A stretch of DNA of 64,000 nt from Desulfarculaceae bacterium (GCA_021737145.1 JAIPEN010000006.1:240829-304828); one strand, 5' to 3'. Shown: positions 48,146 through 57,734, numbered from the stretch's first letter. Numbers and translations: made by a program. The notes: generated by a model from the sequence alone, not told the origin.

Positions 48146-50287
48146 ATGCTTCGATCAATCAGCGCCAAGTTAATTTTTTGCCTGGTATTTATCATCTGGG
48201 CAAGCACCGGGGGAACGGCCTGGGCGGCCGAGGCCGATGCCAAGGCCACCAGCCAGGAGGAGAGCCAGGCCCAAAAAGAAAAAGCCGTGCTTGAAAAAAT
48301 AGTCGTAACCGCCACCCGCACCGAGGTGGACCCGTCCCTGTCGCCGGTGGACGCCTACGTGGTGGACCGTGAGGACATCGAGGCCCAGCCCAACTACTAC
48401 ATGAATAACTTCGGCGAGTTCATACGGGACATCCCCGGCGTGCACGTGGCCCAGTACTATCCCTGGGGGCCGCCCTGGGTGCACCTGCGCGGCACCGGGC
48501 ACTTTTTGCAGCGCACCGTGTATCTGATCGACGGCGTGCCGGCCCACGCCTTTTTGTCTCCGGCCATCAACCCCAATGACATCGAGCGGGTGGACGTGGT
48601 GCTGGGGCCGTCCTCGGCCCTGTACGGGGCCAGCGCGGCTGGTGGCGCGGTGAACATCATCACCCGCAGCGGCAAGCCTGGCGAGGGGGCCACCGCCCGC
48701 CTGGCCTACGGCTCCAACAACACCTTCCGACCCTATGCCTCGGTGGGCGGGGAGGAAGACAACTTCAACTACTACGTCTCCTACAGCGGCGACATCTCCG
48801 ACGGCTATCAGATGAAGCCCATCGACGGCATGGTGGACCTGTACAAGCGGGGCAAGACCCAGTACGTGCGCCAGGCCAGCGTGGAAGACAACCGCTACGA
48901 GTTCCACTGGCTCACCGGCAAGTTCGGCTGGGACAACAAAAAGGGCACCAGCCTGACCATGGCCGTGAACTACCAGTATCGCTATCTCTACGGCGGTCAG
49001 TCCAACTACATCATCAACGACGGCGGCAACACCGTGGTCTCCAGCCTGCGCTTCATCACCAACCTGGGCAGCATCGGCCGCTTCACCGCCACCACCGGCT
49101 ACCAGTACCAGAACATCCCCGACCAGGAGACCACTGGGGCCAGCTATGTAAACGGCCGGGTGATAGTCAATGACACCATCACCTCCCACTCCAAGTGGGA
49201 CCGCCACCGGGTGCCCCTGGAGATGCAGACCGACTTCTATCTGGGCGATTCCAACGTGCTCACCGCAGGCGTATCCCTGGCCCAGGAAAAAGAGACCGAC
49301 GACACCTACAAGGGCACCACCGACCTACAGACCTACAAATACAAGCTGACCACGGACATGGCCGCGGTCTACCTGCAGGACCAGGCCTTTTTCTTTGACG
49401 AGCGCCTGAGCCTGCTGGGCGGCATCCGCTACGACTATTGGCGCTACCACGACATCTACGACTCCGGCTCCAGCAACAAGGAGCCGGACTCGGTGACCAA
49501 GGATCACGTCACCTACCGGGGCGGGGCCAAGTTCAAATTAAACGACACCTTCAGCCTGTGGGGCAACATCGGCACCGCCTATTGGCCGGGCAACCCCAAG
49601 TGGTTTTTCCAGAACCTCAACACCGGGGCTACCTGGCGCGAGGCCAACCCAGACCTCAACCCAGAGGAGACCTGGATGGCCGACATGGGCACCGATGTGA
49701 CCATCGCCCAGTGGGGCACCCTGATCAAGGCCACGGTGTACTACGGCGAGATCAAGAACATCATGGCCTACACCTATGAGGAGCACCCCACGGTGCCCAA
49801 CACCACCCTGATCAAGACCCGCAACATCGGCAAGGCCGAGATCTACGGCCTGGAGCTTTACCTGCGCCAGCCCATCACCGACCATCTGGCCTTCACCGGC
49901 TCGCTGACCCTGAACCGCTCGCGCATCACCGAGGACCAGACCAACCCGGACAACGTGGGCAACCAGCTGCGCAACTCACCTGACTACTTCGGCACCCTGG
50001 GCCTGCGCTACATGAACCCCGCCATAGTCAACTGGGAGGTGCTCTTCCGCTTCTCGGACGACCGCTACTATGACGACAACAACGTGGAGCTGCCGTACTT
50101 CCACATGGACTCCTATCAGACCGTGGACGCCAAGGTGTGGCGTGACTGGCGCCTGGCCAAGGACTGGGTGCTGACCACCTCCCTGTCGGCGGTGAACATC
50201 TTTGATGATAAGTACGCCACTGAGATCGTCTACGTTAACCCCGGCCTCTACATCGAGGGCATGGTGGGAGTGCGCTACCTGTTCTAA
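48146..50287 (+). CDS. TonB-dependent outer-membrane receptor
   Basis: A 713-residue outer-membrane importer. It has a Sec signal peptide (cleavage near AWAAEA), a TonB-box-like segment EKIVVTATRTEVD, the plug domain (EFIRDIPGVHVAQYYPWGPPWVHLRGTGHFLQRTVYLIDGVPAHAF...ERVDVVLGPSSALYGASAAGGAVNIITRSG) and a beta-barrel ending LYIEGMVGVRYLF with terminal Phe. The plug loop around YYPWGPPW is unusually aromatic, which may reflect the ligand. The gene opens an operon with a Dpp/Nik-type ABC importer, so the ligand is probably a metal chelate, peptide or siderophore-like compound. The tonB-exbBD genes are not in the window. Confidence 0.92.
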   Translation: MLRSISAKLIFCLVFIIWASTGGTAWAAEADAKATSQEESQAQKEKAVLEKIVVTATRTEVDPSLSPVDAYVVDREDIEAQPNYYMNNFGEFIRDIPGVHVAQYYPWGPPWVHLRGTGHFLQRTVYLIDGVPAHAFLSPAINPNDIERVDVVLGPSSALYGASAAGGAVNIITRSGKPGEGATARLAYGSNNTFRPYASVGGEEDNFNYYVSYSGDISDGYQMKPIDGMVDLYKRGKTQYVRQASVEDNRYEFHWLTGKFGWDNKKGTSLTMAVNYQYRYLYGGQSNYIINDGGNTVVSSLRFITNLGSIGRFTATTGYQYQNIPDQETTGASYVNGRVIVNDTITSHSKWDRHRVPLEMQTDFYLGDSNVLTAGVSLAQEKETDDTYKGTTDLQTYKYKLTTDMAAVYLQDQAFFFDERLSLLGGIRYDYWRYHDIYDSGSSNKEPDSVTKDHVTYRGGAKFKLNDTFSLWGNIGTAYWPGNPKWFFQNLNTGATWREANPDLNPEETWMADMGTDVTIAQWGTLIKATVYYGEIKNIMAYTYEEHPTVPNTTLIKTRNIGKAEIYGLELYLRQPITDHLAFTGSLTLNRSRITEDQTNPDNVGNQLRNSPDYFGTLGLRYMNPAIVNWEVLFRFSDDRYYDDNNVELPYFHMDSYQTVDAKVWRDWRLAKDWVLTTSLSAVNIFDDKYATEIVYVNPGLYIEGMVGVRYLF

Positions 50288-51831
50288 TGAAAGGTTCACG
50301 GACCATAACCGGCCGGGAGGGGCGCTGTCCCCTCCTGGCCCTTGCCCTGCTGCTTGCCCTGGCCTGCCTGGCCGCCTGCGCGGCGGATGAGGCGGGAGAC
50401 CAGGCCGGTCCGAGCCTGGTCATCGGCATCGGCCGCGAGCTGTATAACGGGCCGGACGACCGCACCTATCTGCACGGCTCCACCCATACCTGGGAGGCCT
50501 TGACCTACTTGGACCAACACCTGCGGCCCCGCCCCTGGCTGGCCCGGTCCTGGACCAGCTCGGACCATGGCCGGGTGTGGGACTTTTATCTGCGGCCCGG
50601 AGTGCGCTATCACGACGGCACGCCCTTCACGGCCCGGGACGCGGTGTTTTGCATCGAGCGCATCAGGCACAGCCCCAAGTACGACCCGGTGGACAGCTAC
50701 CGCAGCGTTCGCAAGGTCGAGGCCCTGGGGCCCTTGCATTTGCGTTTCACCCTGAGCCGGCCCTGTCCTTTTTTCCCGGCCCTGGTGTCCCAGTATCACA
50801 GCCCCATAATCAAACCCGGGGTGGTGGACCAGGCCGGGCGCATCACCCGCCTGGTGGGCACCGGGCCCTATCGCCTGCAAGAGGTGCGGCCCGGCTATGA
50901 GATACGCCTGGAGGCATTTGATGGCTACTGGGGCCGCAAGCCCGCCTTCAAGCGGGTCACCTTTCGCCTGCTGCTGGACGCCCAGACCCGGGCCATGGCC
51001 CTCATGGCCGGGGACGTGGACGCGGTGGCCGACGTGGGGGCCATTCTGCCGGAACAGGTGCCCGACCTGGAGCGCGCCCCGGGCATCACCCTCAAGAGCC
51101 GGGAGGTGGCCACCACCCACTACCTGACCTTCAATTGCCGTAGAAATCCCTTTTCCTCCCGCGAGGCCCGGCGCTGGCTGCTGGGCCAGATCGGCCGGCA
51201 AGACCTGGTGGCGCGCATGGCCGGGCGCATAGCCATCCCGGCCCACGATTCCTACACCCGCCTGGCCGCTGACTATGCCTACGGCCTGCTGAACACCCCG
51301 GCTCAGGCCGGTTCCCCGCCCCAGCCCACGGAAAGTCCCCTGGTGATCCTTTTGCACGGCGGCACGGTGCAGCGTTGGCCCTATCTGGACCTGGCCCAGG
51401 CCATCCAGCAATTGCTGGTCCGCTCCGGCCTGCCCACCCAGATCCGGGTGGCCGAGGCAGGAGCCTTTTATCAGGCCCTGAAAAAGGGCCAATACGACCT
51501 GGTCCTGAGCCCCAACACCCTGATGACCGGGGATCCGGATTTTTTCTACACCTACTATCTGGCCAGCGGCGCTCCGGCCAACCCGGGATGGCACGACGCA
51601 GAGGTCGACCAGCTCATCGCCCAGGCCCGGCAAGAGATGGACCCGGCCCGCCGCCGGGAGATGCTCATGCGCCTGGAGAAGATCGTCAACCGCGAGGCCC
51701 CCCTATGGCCTCTGTTTCACGAAAAGGCCCTCTACGCCCACGGCCCCCGGTTGGCCGAGTTCGACATGGACTATTTTTTTCGGCCCGAGCTGCTCAGCGC
51801 GCGGCCGGCCGCATTGGAAAGCAAGCCATGA
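50287..51831 (+). CDS. ABC transporter substrate-binding lipoprotein, family 5 (DppA/NikA-like)
   Basis: A 514-residue receptor. The N-terminus has a lipobox LAAC with the lipidated Cys31, so it is anchored to the membrane. The mature protein shows the SBP_5 pattern: TYLDQHLRPRPWLARSWTSSDHGRVWDFYLRPGVRYHDGTPFTARDAVFCIERI and VGTGPYRLQEVRPGYEIRLEAFDGYWG. C-terminal MDPARRREMLMRLEKIVNREAPLWPLFHEKALYA is also typical. The family binds peptides, nickel, or nickel/cobalt chelates. The start overlaps the receptor stop (TAATG). Confidence 0.92.
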   Translation: MKGSRTITGREGRCPLLALALLLALACLAACAADEAGDQAGPSLVIGIGRELYNGPDDRTYLHGSTHTWEALTYLDQHLRPRPWLARSWTSSDHGRVWDFYLRPGVRYHDGTPFTARDAVFCIERIRHSPKYDPVDSYRSVRKVEALGPLHLRFTLSRPCPFFPALVSQYHSPIIKPGVVDQAGRITRLVGTGPYRLQEVRPGYEIRLEAFDGYWGRKPAFKRVTFRLLLDAQTRAMALMAGDVDAVADVGAILPEQVPDLERAPGITLKSREVATTHYLTFNCRRNPFSSREARRWLLGQIGRQDLVARMAGRIAIPAHDSYTRLAADYAYGLLNTPAQAGSPPQPTESPLVILLHGGTVQRWPYLDLAQAIQQLLVRSGLPTQIRVAEAGAFYQALKKGQYDLVLSPNTLMTGDPDFFYTYYLASGAPANPGWHDAEVDQLIAQARQEMDPARRREMLMRLEKIVNREAPLWPLFHEKALYAHGPRLAEFDMDYFFRPELLSARPAALESKP

Positions 51832-52721
51832 CCAGCCATGAGCCCCCTCCACCCGGCCCGGCCGATGTGCTCAGCGAGGACTATTGGCGCGAGGCCTGGC
51901 GCGGCCTGCGGGGAAAGTCCTATCTCAAAGCCAGCCAGGAGGCCTCGCCCCAGGCCTGGCAACGCTTCTACGGCCAGGTCAGCGGTTTGTACGACAACCT
52001 GTGGGGCCACGGCGGCGAGGTGGGCCGCCGGGTGACCAACCTGTTGGTGGCCCACGGCCTGGCCGGCGGGGGCAAGAGCGTATTGGACGTGGGCTGCGGG
52101 CCGGGAACCCTGGCCCTGCCCCTGGCCCGGGCCGGCTCCCGGGTGGTGGCCCTGGACTGGAGCCCGGCCATGTTGGAGACCCTGGTGGCCAAGGCCCGCA
52201 ACCAGATATGCCCGCCTCTGACGGCGGTGTGCGTCCCCTGGGAGGACTATGCCCCCTCCGGGCCCCACGACCTGGTGTTGGCCGCCTTTTTCCCGGACGC
52301 CTTCAGCCCCGAGGGCCTTATCCGTTTGGAGTCCTGGTCGCGGGGCGGGGTGGCCCTGGTTCTGGGAACCGGCCAGGAGACCTTCGCCTTCCGCCGGGAC
52401 ATGTGGGAGCGGGTGATGGACGCGCCTTTGGCCAACGGCGGATTTCATCTGACCTGCTCCCTGGGCTGGCTGCTGGCCAGCGGCCGCCGGCCTTATCTGA
52501 CCCAACTCTCCTGGAGCACTCGCCTGGACCAGCCCGTGCAACAGGTGGTTGATTTCTACCAAGCCTACTTCGCCATCTTCGGCAAGCAGGGGCCCCAAGT
52601 GGAAGACAGCATCCGGGCCTCCCTGGAGCCTTGGCGGGCGGGCGAGCGTCTGGTGGCCTCGGGGCAGGTCAGTCTGGGCCTGCTGTGGTGGGACGCCGCG
52701 AATCGTGGAGGCGTTGCATGA
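51828..52721 (+). CDS. Class I SAM-dependent methyltransferase embedded in the transporter operon
   Basis: A 297-residue enzyme with the Rossmann SAM site VLDVGCGPGTLALPLARAGSRVVALDWSPAMLETL (motif I GCGPG near residue 90), and later motif region DLVLAAFFPDAFSPEGL. The N-terminal 55 residues are helical and precede the fold. The ATG at 51828 overlaps the lipoprotein stop (ATGA), and its own stop overlaps the permease start (ATGA), so it is translated as part of the transporter operon. The substrate is unknown; chelator modification or a cobalamin/metallophore role is an inference from context. Confidence 0.88.
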   Translation: MTSHEPPPPGPADVLSEDYWREAWRGLRGKSYLKASQEASPQAWQRFYGQVSGLYDNLWGHGGEVGRRVTNLLVAHGLAGGGKSVLDVGCGPGTLALPLARAGSRVVALDWSPAMLETLVAKARNQICPPLTAVCVPWEDYAPSGPHDLVLAAFFPDAFSPEGLIRLESWSRGGVALVLGTGQETFAFRRDMWERVMDAPLANGGFHLTCSLGWLLASGRRPYLTQLSWSTRLDQPVQQVVDFYQAYFAIFGKQGPQVEDSIRASLEPWRAGERLVASGQVSLGLLWWDAANRGGVA

Positions 52722-53677
52722 GCGGGTCCGGCGGCATCCTGGCCTGGCTGGCGCGGCGCTTGGCCGCGGTGCTGGTGGTGCTGTGGGGGACCTCCCTGGT
52801 GGCCTTTTCCTTGCAGATCATCAGCCCCGGCGATCCGGCCGAGTTGATCCTGCGCACCCGTTACGAGACTCCGGCCCCGGAAAAGGTGGCCCAACTCCGC
52901 CAGCGCATGGGCCTGGACCGCCCAGCAATCGAGCAATATCTGGCGTGGCTGGGGCGGGTGGCGCGCCTGGACCTGGGACGCTCCTACCGCACCGGCGAGC
53001 CAGTGTCCCGGGAGATAGCGGCCCGCCTGCCCGCCACCCTGGAGCTGGCTCTGGCCGCCTTCGCCCTGGTGGTGGGCCTTTCGGTGCTCCTGGGCCTGGC
53101 CGCCGCCTGGCGGCGCACCCGCTGGCTGGACCGCCTGTTGCAGCCGGTCGGCCTGGGCCTGGTCTCGCTGCCCTCCTATTGGCTGGCCCTGCTGCTCATC
53201 GCCCTTTTCGCCCTGGACCTGGGCTGGCTGCCCGTTGCCGGTTTCGGAGGACCAGCCACCCTGGTGCTGCCCGCCCTGACCCTGGGCCTGGGGGTGGCGG
53301 CCATGCAGGGCCGGGTGCTGCGGGTAAAGGTTTTGGAGGCATTGGGACAGGACTATTTGCGCTTCGCCCTGGCCAAGGGCCTGGGCCGGGGGCGCATTGT
53401 GCTGCGCCATCTGCTGCCCAACACCCTGGTGCCCATGATCACCCTGTGGGGTATGTCCCTGGGCAGCCTGTTGGGCGGGGTGGTGGTGGTGGAAACAATC
53501 TTCGCCTGGCCCGGCCTGGGGCGGCTGCTTGTCGAGGCCTTGCTCAACCGCGACCTTCCTTTGGTGCAGGGGGTGGTGCTGCTCATGGCCCTGCTGTTCA
53601 TCGGAAGCAGCCTGCTGGCCGATCTGCTGCAACGCCTGTTGGACCCGCGCCTGGCAGGGGAGGGGACCCATGGCTGA
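52718..53677 (+). CDS. ABC transporter permease, DppB/NikB type
   Basis: A 319-residue permease with six helices. The N-terminal LARRLAAVLVVLWGTSLVAFSLQIISPGDPAELILRTRYETP and LPNTLVPMITLWGMSLGSLLGGVVVVETIFAWPGLGRLLVEALLNRDLPLVQGVVLL are family signatures, as is the coupling helix EALGQDYLRFALAKGLGRGRIVLRHLLP. It overlaps the methyltransferase gene by 4 bases and the next permease gene by 8. Confidence 0.92.
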   Translation: MSGSGGILAWLARRLAAVLVVLWGTSLVAFSLQIISPGDPAELILRTRYETPAPEKVAQLRQRMGLDRPAIEQYLAWLGRVARLDLGRSYRTGEPVSREIAARLPATLELALAAFALVVGLSVLLGLAAAWRRTRWLDRLLQPVGLGLVSLPSYWLALLLIALFALDLGWLPVAGFGGPATLVLPALTLGLGVAAMQGRVLRVKVLEALGQDYLRFALAKGLGRGRIVLRHLLPNTLVPMITLWGMSLGSLLGGVVVVETIFAWPGLGRLLVEALLNRDLPLVQGVVLLMALLFIGSSLLADLLQRLLDPRLAGEGTHG

Positions 53678-54497
53678 ACATCCCGCCGGAAGCGGCCGGG
53701 TCTGGGCCGGGGCGCTGCTTCTGATCCTGTTGGCCGGGGCGGTGCTGGCCGCGCCCTGGCTGTGCGGGCAGGACCCCCTGCGCATGGATCTGGGAGCCCG
53801 CTTGCAGCCGCCTGGCCCGGCCCATTGGCTGGGCACCGACCAACTGGGCCGGGACCAGCTCGCCCGTTTGCTGCACGGCGGCCGGGTCTCTCTGATGGCC
53901 GGTCTGGCCGCCTCGGGCGCGGCCCTGCTCCTGGGCCTGGCCTGGGGAGTGGCTGCGGGCCTGACCGGGCGCACCGGAGACTTCATCCTCATGCGCGCGG
54001 CCGATGTGGGCCTGGCCTTTCCCGGCTTGCTGTTGGCTCTGGTGCTGGTGGGAGTGTGGCAGGGCGGGGTCTGGACACTGGTGGTTGCCCTGGCCCTTAC
54101 CGGCTGGGCCTGGTGGGCCCGTTTGGCCCGAGGCCTGCTGCGCGAGGCCCAAGGCCGCGAGTTCGTGCTGGGCGGCCGGGCCCTGGGAGTGGGGCCTTGG
54201 CGGCTCTTGGCCAATTACCTGTTGCCCCAGATGTGGCCTCCCCTGGCCGTGGCCGCGGCCATGAAGACCGGCTGGATCATCGTGGCACTGTCCGCCCTGG
54301 GCTATCTGGGCCTGGGCATCCAGCCGCCCGCGCCGGAGTGGGGAGCCATGCTGCAGCAATCGCGCCTGTACATGAGCCGCGCCCCCTGGCTCATGCTGGT
54401 CCCGGGCGGAGCGGTGTTCCTGGTGGTGCTGGCCTGCAACCTCATTGCCGAGGGCCTGCGCCGGCGCTGGCAGATTCGCGAGGTGCGCTGGTTATGA
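53670..54497 (+). CDS. ABC transporter permease, DppC/NikC type
   Basis: A 275-residue permease. It has the family opening DLGARLQPPGPAHWLGTDQLGRDQLARLLHGGRVSLMAGL and the coupling helix LLREAQGREFVLGGRALGVGPWRLLANYLLPQMWPPLAVAAAMKTGWIIVALSALGYLGLGIQPPAPEWGAML. ATG 53670 overlaps the preceding gene by 8 bases. With the DppB-like partner it forms the inner-membrane channel. Confidence 0.92.
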   Translation: MAEHPAGSGRVWAGALLLILLAGAVLAAPWLCGQDPLRMDLGARLQPPGPAHWLGTDQLGRDQLARLLHGGRVSLMAGLAASGAALLLGLAWGVAAGLTGRTGDFILMRAADVGLAFPGLLLALVLVGVWQGGVWTLVVALALTGWAWWARLARGLLREAQGREFVLGGRALGVGPWRLLANYLLPQMWPPLAVAAAMKTGWIIVALSALGYLGLGIQPPAPEWGAMLQQSRLYMSRAPWLMLVPGGAVFLVVLACNLIAEGLRRRWQIREVRWL

Positions 54498-55285
54498 GCA
54501 TCATGACCCTCGAGGACCTGTGGGTTGATCTGCCCTTGCCGGAGGGGCCACGCCCCCTGGTGCGCGGAGTTAGCTTTCGCCTGGAAGCCGGCCAGGTGCT
54601 GGGGCTCATGGGCCTGAGCGGAGCGGGCAAGACTCTCACTGCCTGCGCCCTCAGCGGCCTGCTGCCGCCGCCTCTGCGGGCGGCCCGGGGCAGACTGCGC
54701 CTCAACGGCCACGCCCTGGACCTGAGCCGGGCCGGGGCCTGGCGCAAGGCGCGGGGCAGCCAGGTGTTGCTCCTGTTCCAGGGCGCGGGCGCGGCTCTGA
54801 ATCCCCTGATGCGGGTGGGGCCCCAGATAGAGGAGGCCCTGATCGCGGGCCCTGGCCTGCCCCGCCGCCAGGCCCGTGAGCGGGCGGCCCAGGCCTTGGA
54901 GCGCTTCGGACTGGGGGCTCGGGCGGCCCGCAGCCATCCTCACCAGCTCAGCGGGGGCATGCGCCGCCGGGTGCTGTTGGCCCTGGCCTGGGCGCTCAGG
55001 CCTCGGGTGCTCATCGCCGATGAGCCCACCAACGGCCTGGACGCGGCCAGCCGCGACGAGATGAGCCAGATGTTCTCCCAGCTCACCCAGGAGCTGGGCG
55101 CGGGGCTCATCCTGATCAGTCACGACCTCAGGGGCTTGGCCTCTTGGGCCGATCATCTGGCGGTGATGGACCAGGGCGAGGTGGTGGAGCAGGGCCCCAC
55201 CGCCGCGTTGCTGGCTCGGCCGGAACACGCTCTTACCCATTCCCTGGTGGAGTCCCTGGCCTTTTTGGAGGGAGCCCATGTCTGA
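54494..55285 (+). CDS. ABC transporter ATP-binding protein, DppD/NikD type
   Basis: A 263-residue ATPase with Walker A GLSGAGKTLTACALSGLLPPP, Q-loop LLFQGAGAALNPLMRVGPQIEEAL, signature LSGGMRRRVLLALAWAL, Walker B RVLIADEPTNGLD and H-loop LILISHDLRGLASWADHLAVMDQGEVVEQG. The Nik-branch phrase QGAGAALNPLMRVG recalls NikD. It overlaps the upstream permease by 4 bases and the second ATPase gene by 8. The C-terminal iron-sulfur extension seen in some OppD/DppD proteins is absent. Confidence 0.9.
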   Translation: MSIMTLEDLWVDLPLPEGPRPLVRGVSFRLEAGQVLGLMGLSGAGKTLTACALSGLLPPPLRAARGRLRLNGHALDLSRAGAWRKARGSQVLLLFQGAGAALNPLMRVGPQIEEALIAGPGLPRRQARERAAQALERFGLGARAARSHPHQLSGGMRRRVLLALAWALRPRVLIADEPTNGLDAASRDEMSQMFSQLTQELGAGLILISHDLRGLASWADHLAVMDQGEVVEQGPTAALLARPEHALTHSLVESLAFLEGAHV

Positions 55286-55970
55286 GGAGTTGCTGCGCCT
55301 GGCCGAGGTGTTTATGGCCTACCATACCCAGGACCCGCCGGTCTTGGATGGGGTGGAGTTGGCCATCGGCTTGGGGCAGACCTGGGGGCTGAGCGGGCCC
55401 AGCGGCGGGGGTAAGAGCACCCTGGCCCGGGTGGCCCTGGGCCTGGAGCGGCCCCAGGCCGGGGAGGTTCTATTCCACGGCCGCTCCCTGGCCGGCTTGA
55501 ACCGGCGGGAGCGCCGCGAATTTCACCGCCGGGTTCAGGTGGTGTGGCAGGACCCTTACTTGTACCTGCCCCCCCAGCGCAGCGTGCAAGAACTCATCGC
55601 CGAGCCCCTGGCCGTCCATCGCCTGGAGACGCGGGACCGACGGCCGGGGCGGGTGGCTGAATTGATGGAACTGGTGGGCCTGGTGCCGGCCCAGGCCTTG
55701 GCCAAGCCCCACCAGCTCAGCGGGGGCCAGTGCCAGCGGGCGGCCCTAGCCCGGGCCCTGGCGTGTGAGCCGGAGCTGCTCATCCTGGACGAGGCCCTGG
55801 CCGGGCTGGACACCATCAATCAGGCCCGGCTGGTCAAGCTGCTGCGGGGCATCTGCCAACGGGAAAAACTGGCTCTGCTGTTCATTGCTCACGATCCCAG
55901 ACTAATCCGGCTGCTCTGCCGCCACGAGGCCGTGCTGGCCGGCGGCCGACTGCGCCTGGAGTTGGGCTAA
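55278..55970 (+). CDS. ABC transporter ATP-binding protein, NikE/DppF type
   Basis: A 230-residue ATPase, short for DppF and close in length to NikE. It has Walker A GPSGGGKSTLARVALGLERP, Q-loop VVWQDPYLYLPPQRSVQELIAEPL, signature LSGGQCQRAALARALACEP, Walker B LLILDEALAGLD (Ala instead of Pro after Glu), and H-loop LLFIAHDPRLIRLLC. It ends the TonB-ABC operon; no terminator hairpin is evident before the flavin-reductase gene 52 bases later. Confidence 0.9.
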   Translation: MSEELLRLAEVFMAYHTQDPPVLDGVELAIGLGQTWGLSGPSGGGKSTLARVALGLERPQAGEVLFHGRSLAGLNRRERREFHRRVQVVWQDPYLYLPPQRSVQELIAEPLAVHRLETRDRRPGRVAELMELVGLVPAQALAKPHQLSGGQCQRAALARALACEPELLILDEALAGLDTINQARLVKLLRGICQREKLALLFIAHDPRLIRLLCRHEAVLAGGRLRLELG

Positions 55971-56022
55971 ACATCTCACCGGCGCTGCGCGGGCTTCCAG
56001 CCAATACAAGAGAGGAATCACA

Positions 56023-56640
56023 ATGGAGTTCGAACCCCGTGAACGCGAAATGGCCACCGTGCTGCCCGTGGTCCTGGTTTCCACCCTGGACCAGGCCGGG
56101 GTGCGCAACCTGGCCCCTTATTCCAATTACACCCCAGTGCTCCGGATCACCGACCTGATCATGCTGGCCTCCTGGCACCGGCGCGACACCCTGAAGAACA
56201 TCCGGCACAATCAGGAGTTCGTGGTCAGCGTTCCCGGAGTGGATCTGGCCGACAAGATCATGCCCACGGCCATGCACTATCCGCCCTCGGTGGACGAGTT
56301 CGAAAAGGCCGGCCTGAAGGCGCGGCCCTCGGCCATGGTGGCCCCGCCCGGGGTGGAGGGCTGTCTGGCCTGGCTGGAGTGCCGTTTGCACAAGCAGTAT
56401 GTTGAAAAGAACTACGTGCTGGTGGTGGGGCAGGTGCTGCGCCTGGAGGTTCGGGACGACCTTGTCAACCAGCGGGGCGGCATGGACCTGGCCAAGGCCC
56501 AGCCCTTGCTGGCCAGCCTGGATCGCGAGGGCATGCGGTGGGCCACGGCCCGCGACCTGGGCAAGGGCGAGCCCTACGGGGCCATGTTCCCCAACGGCCA
56601 GGACCCCATGGCCCAGCGTAAGCAAAGCCAGGACTCATAG
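56023..56640 (+). CDS. Flavin reductase-like FMN-binding protein
   Basis: A 205-residue protein of the flavoredoxin/flavin reductase family: VLPVVLVSTLDQAGVRNLAPYSNYTPVLRITDLIMLASWHRRDTLKNIRHNQEFVVSVPG matches the FMN-binding split barrel. Members in sulfate reducers act as flavoredoxin-type electron carriers or supply FMNH2. It reads in the same direction as the transporter operon and converges with the phosphodiesterase gene 16 bases beyond its stop. Whether it belongs to the transporter, for example in reductive release of metal from a chelate, is open. Confidence 0.87.
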   Translation: MEFEPREREMATVLPVVLVSTLDQAGVRNLAPYSNYTPVLRITDLIMLASWHRRDTLKNIRHNQEFVVSVPGVDLADKIMPTAMHYPPSVDEFEKAGLKARPSAMVAPPGVEGCLAWLECRLHKQYVEKNYVLVVGQVLRLEVRDDLVNQRGGMDLAKAQPLLASLDREGMRWATARDLGKGEPYGAMFPNGQDPMAQRKQSQDS

Positions 56641-56656
56641 CCGCCGGGGGTCGCCC

Positions 56657-57571
56657 TCAGGGATGGGCCTGCTTCCAGCGGTCCATGATCTGGCGCACCG
56701 CGGCCGGCCGGTCGGTCATGATGCCGTCCACCCCCCGGTCCAGGATGGCGAAGATATCCTGCTCCGGTGGCGCCTGGGCGTCGATCGCGGGCAGCAGAAA
56801 ACTGAAGGCGGTGAGGAACACGAAGGTGGAACCGCCGTCTTCGGCCACCCGCCGGATCAGTCCGCGCGGGGAGAGCATCTCGCTATAGGAGGTCTCCAGG
56901 GCCCGGCCCCGCATGTCCCGGCCGATGGTGAGCAGGGCCACCTGTTCCAGGGCCGAGAGGCCGGTGGGATAGCTCTCCCCGGCCAGCTCGCGAAAGGCGT
57001 CGATGATGCTGTCCGAGGCGCTGACCACCACGATGGTGCGTTGGCCGCGCCCCTGGTCCAGCAGGCTGATAAAGGCCCTGAGGTTGTCCTTGAGCCCCTT
57101 GCGGCCGTGGTCGTCGAGCTTGCGCTTGAAGGAGCTCTTCATCTCGATGTTGAGCGGGGCCTCGGGGTAGAGCGCCAGGAACCTGGCGAGCGGGAGCAAC
57201 TGCCGCCGCTGTTCGCGGGGAACCCCGCTAAGGTCGATGTCGTCCTCGTCCATTTCCTTGAGCACAGGGTCGCCCACCCAGGCCTTGCCCTCCAGCTCGT
57301 CCCATGAATAATCGTATATTTTGTTGCGCTCTCGCTCCTTGGGCCGGGTCGGCTGGCCCTCGATGAGCACGTTGCTCAGCTTGGGGCCGTGCCAGACCAC
57401 GAACTGGCCGTCCAAGGTCAGGTGCACGTCCAGCTCCAGCACCTCGGCCCGGGCCACGTTCAGGGCGTGGTCAAAGGCCATGGCCGTGGACTCCGGCGCC
57501 TCCAGCACTCCGCCCCGGTGGGCGAAAAGGATGGGGGTGGACAGATTGAAGATGGGTTCGATTCTTCCCAT
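56657..57571 (-). CDS. Glycerophosphodiester phosphodiesterase family protein
   Basis: A 304-residue TIM-barrel hydrolase. The N-terminal LFAHRGGVLEAPESTAMAFDHAL with catalytic His18, then VLELDVHLTLDGQFVVWHG with metal-binding acidic residues and the second His, are the GDPD signature, and IMTDRPAAVRQIMDRWK closes the barrel. No signal peptide is visible, so it is cytoplasmic. ATG 57571 is preferred because GAGGG precedes it at good spacing; an ATG at 57586 is also in frame. It cleaves deacylated phospholipid head groups or a related diester. Confidence 0.9.
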   Translation of the reverse strand: MGRIEPIFNLSTPILFAHRGGVLEAPESTAMAFDHALNVARAEVLELDVHLTLDGQFVVWHGPKLSNVLIEGQPTRPKERERNKIYDYSWDELEGKAWVGDPVLKEMDEDDIDLSGVPREQRRQLLPLARFLALYPEAPLNIEMKSSFKRKLDDHGRKGLKDNLRAFISLLDQGRGQRTIVVVSASDSIIDAFRELAGESYPTGLSALEQVALLTIGRDMRGRALETSYSEMLSPRGLIRRVAEDGGSTFVFLTAFSFLLPAIDAQAPPEQDIFAILDRGVDGIMTDRPAAVRQIMDRWKQAHP

Positions 57572-57734
57572 GAGCGTCCCTCGCATGGCAAAAGGTTGGG
57601 GACCGGCGCGTCGCGCCCGGGAGAATCGTCCGGCTGGGTGAATGCAAGGCGGGCTGGGATGTAGTGACGAGCCCCCCGTGGCCTCAAACTAGCAAGTCAG
57701 ACCCGTGATGGGCAACGGGTTTGCGGTTGCCACG

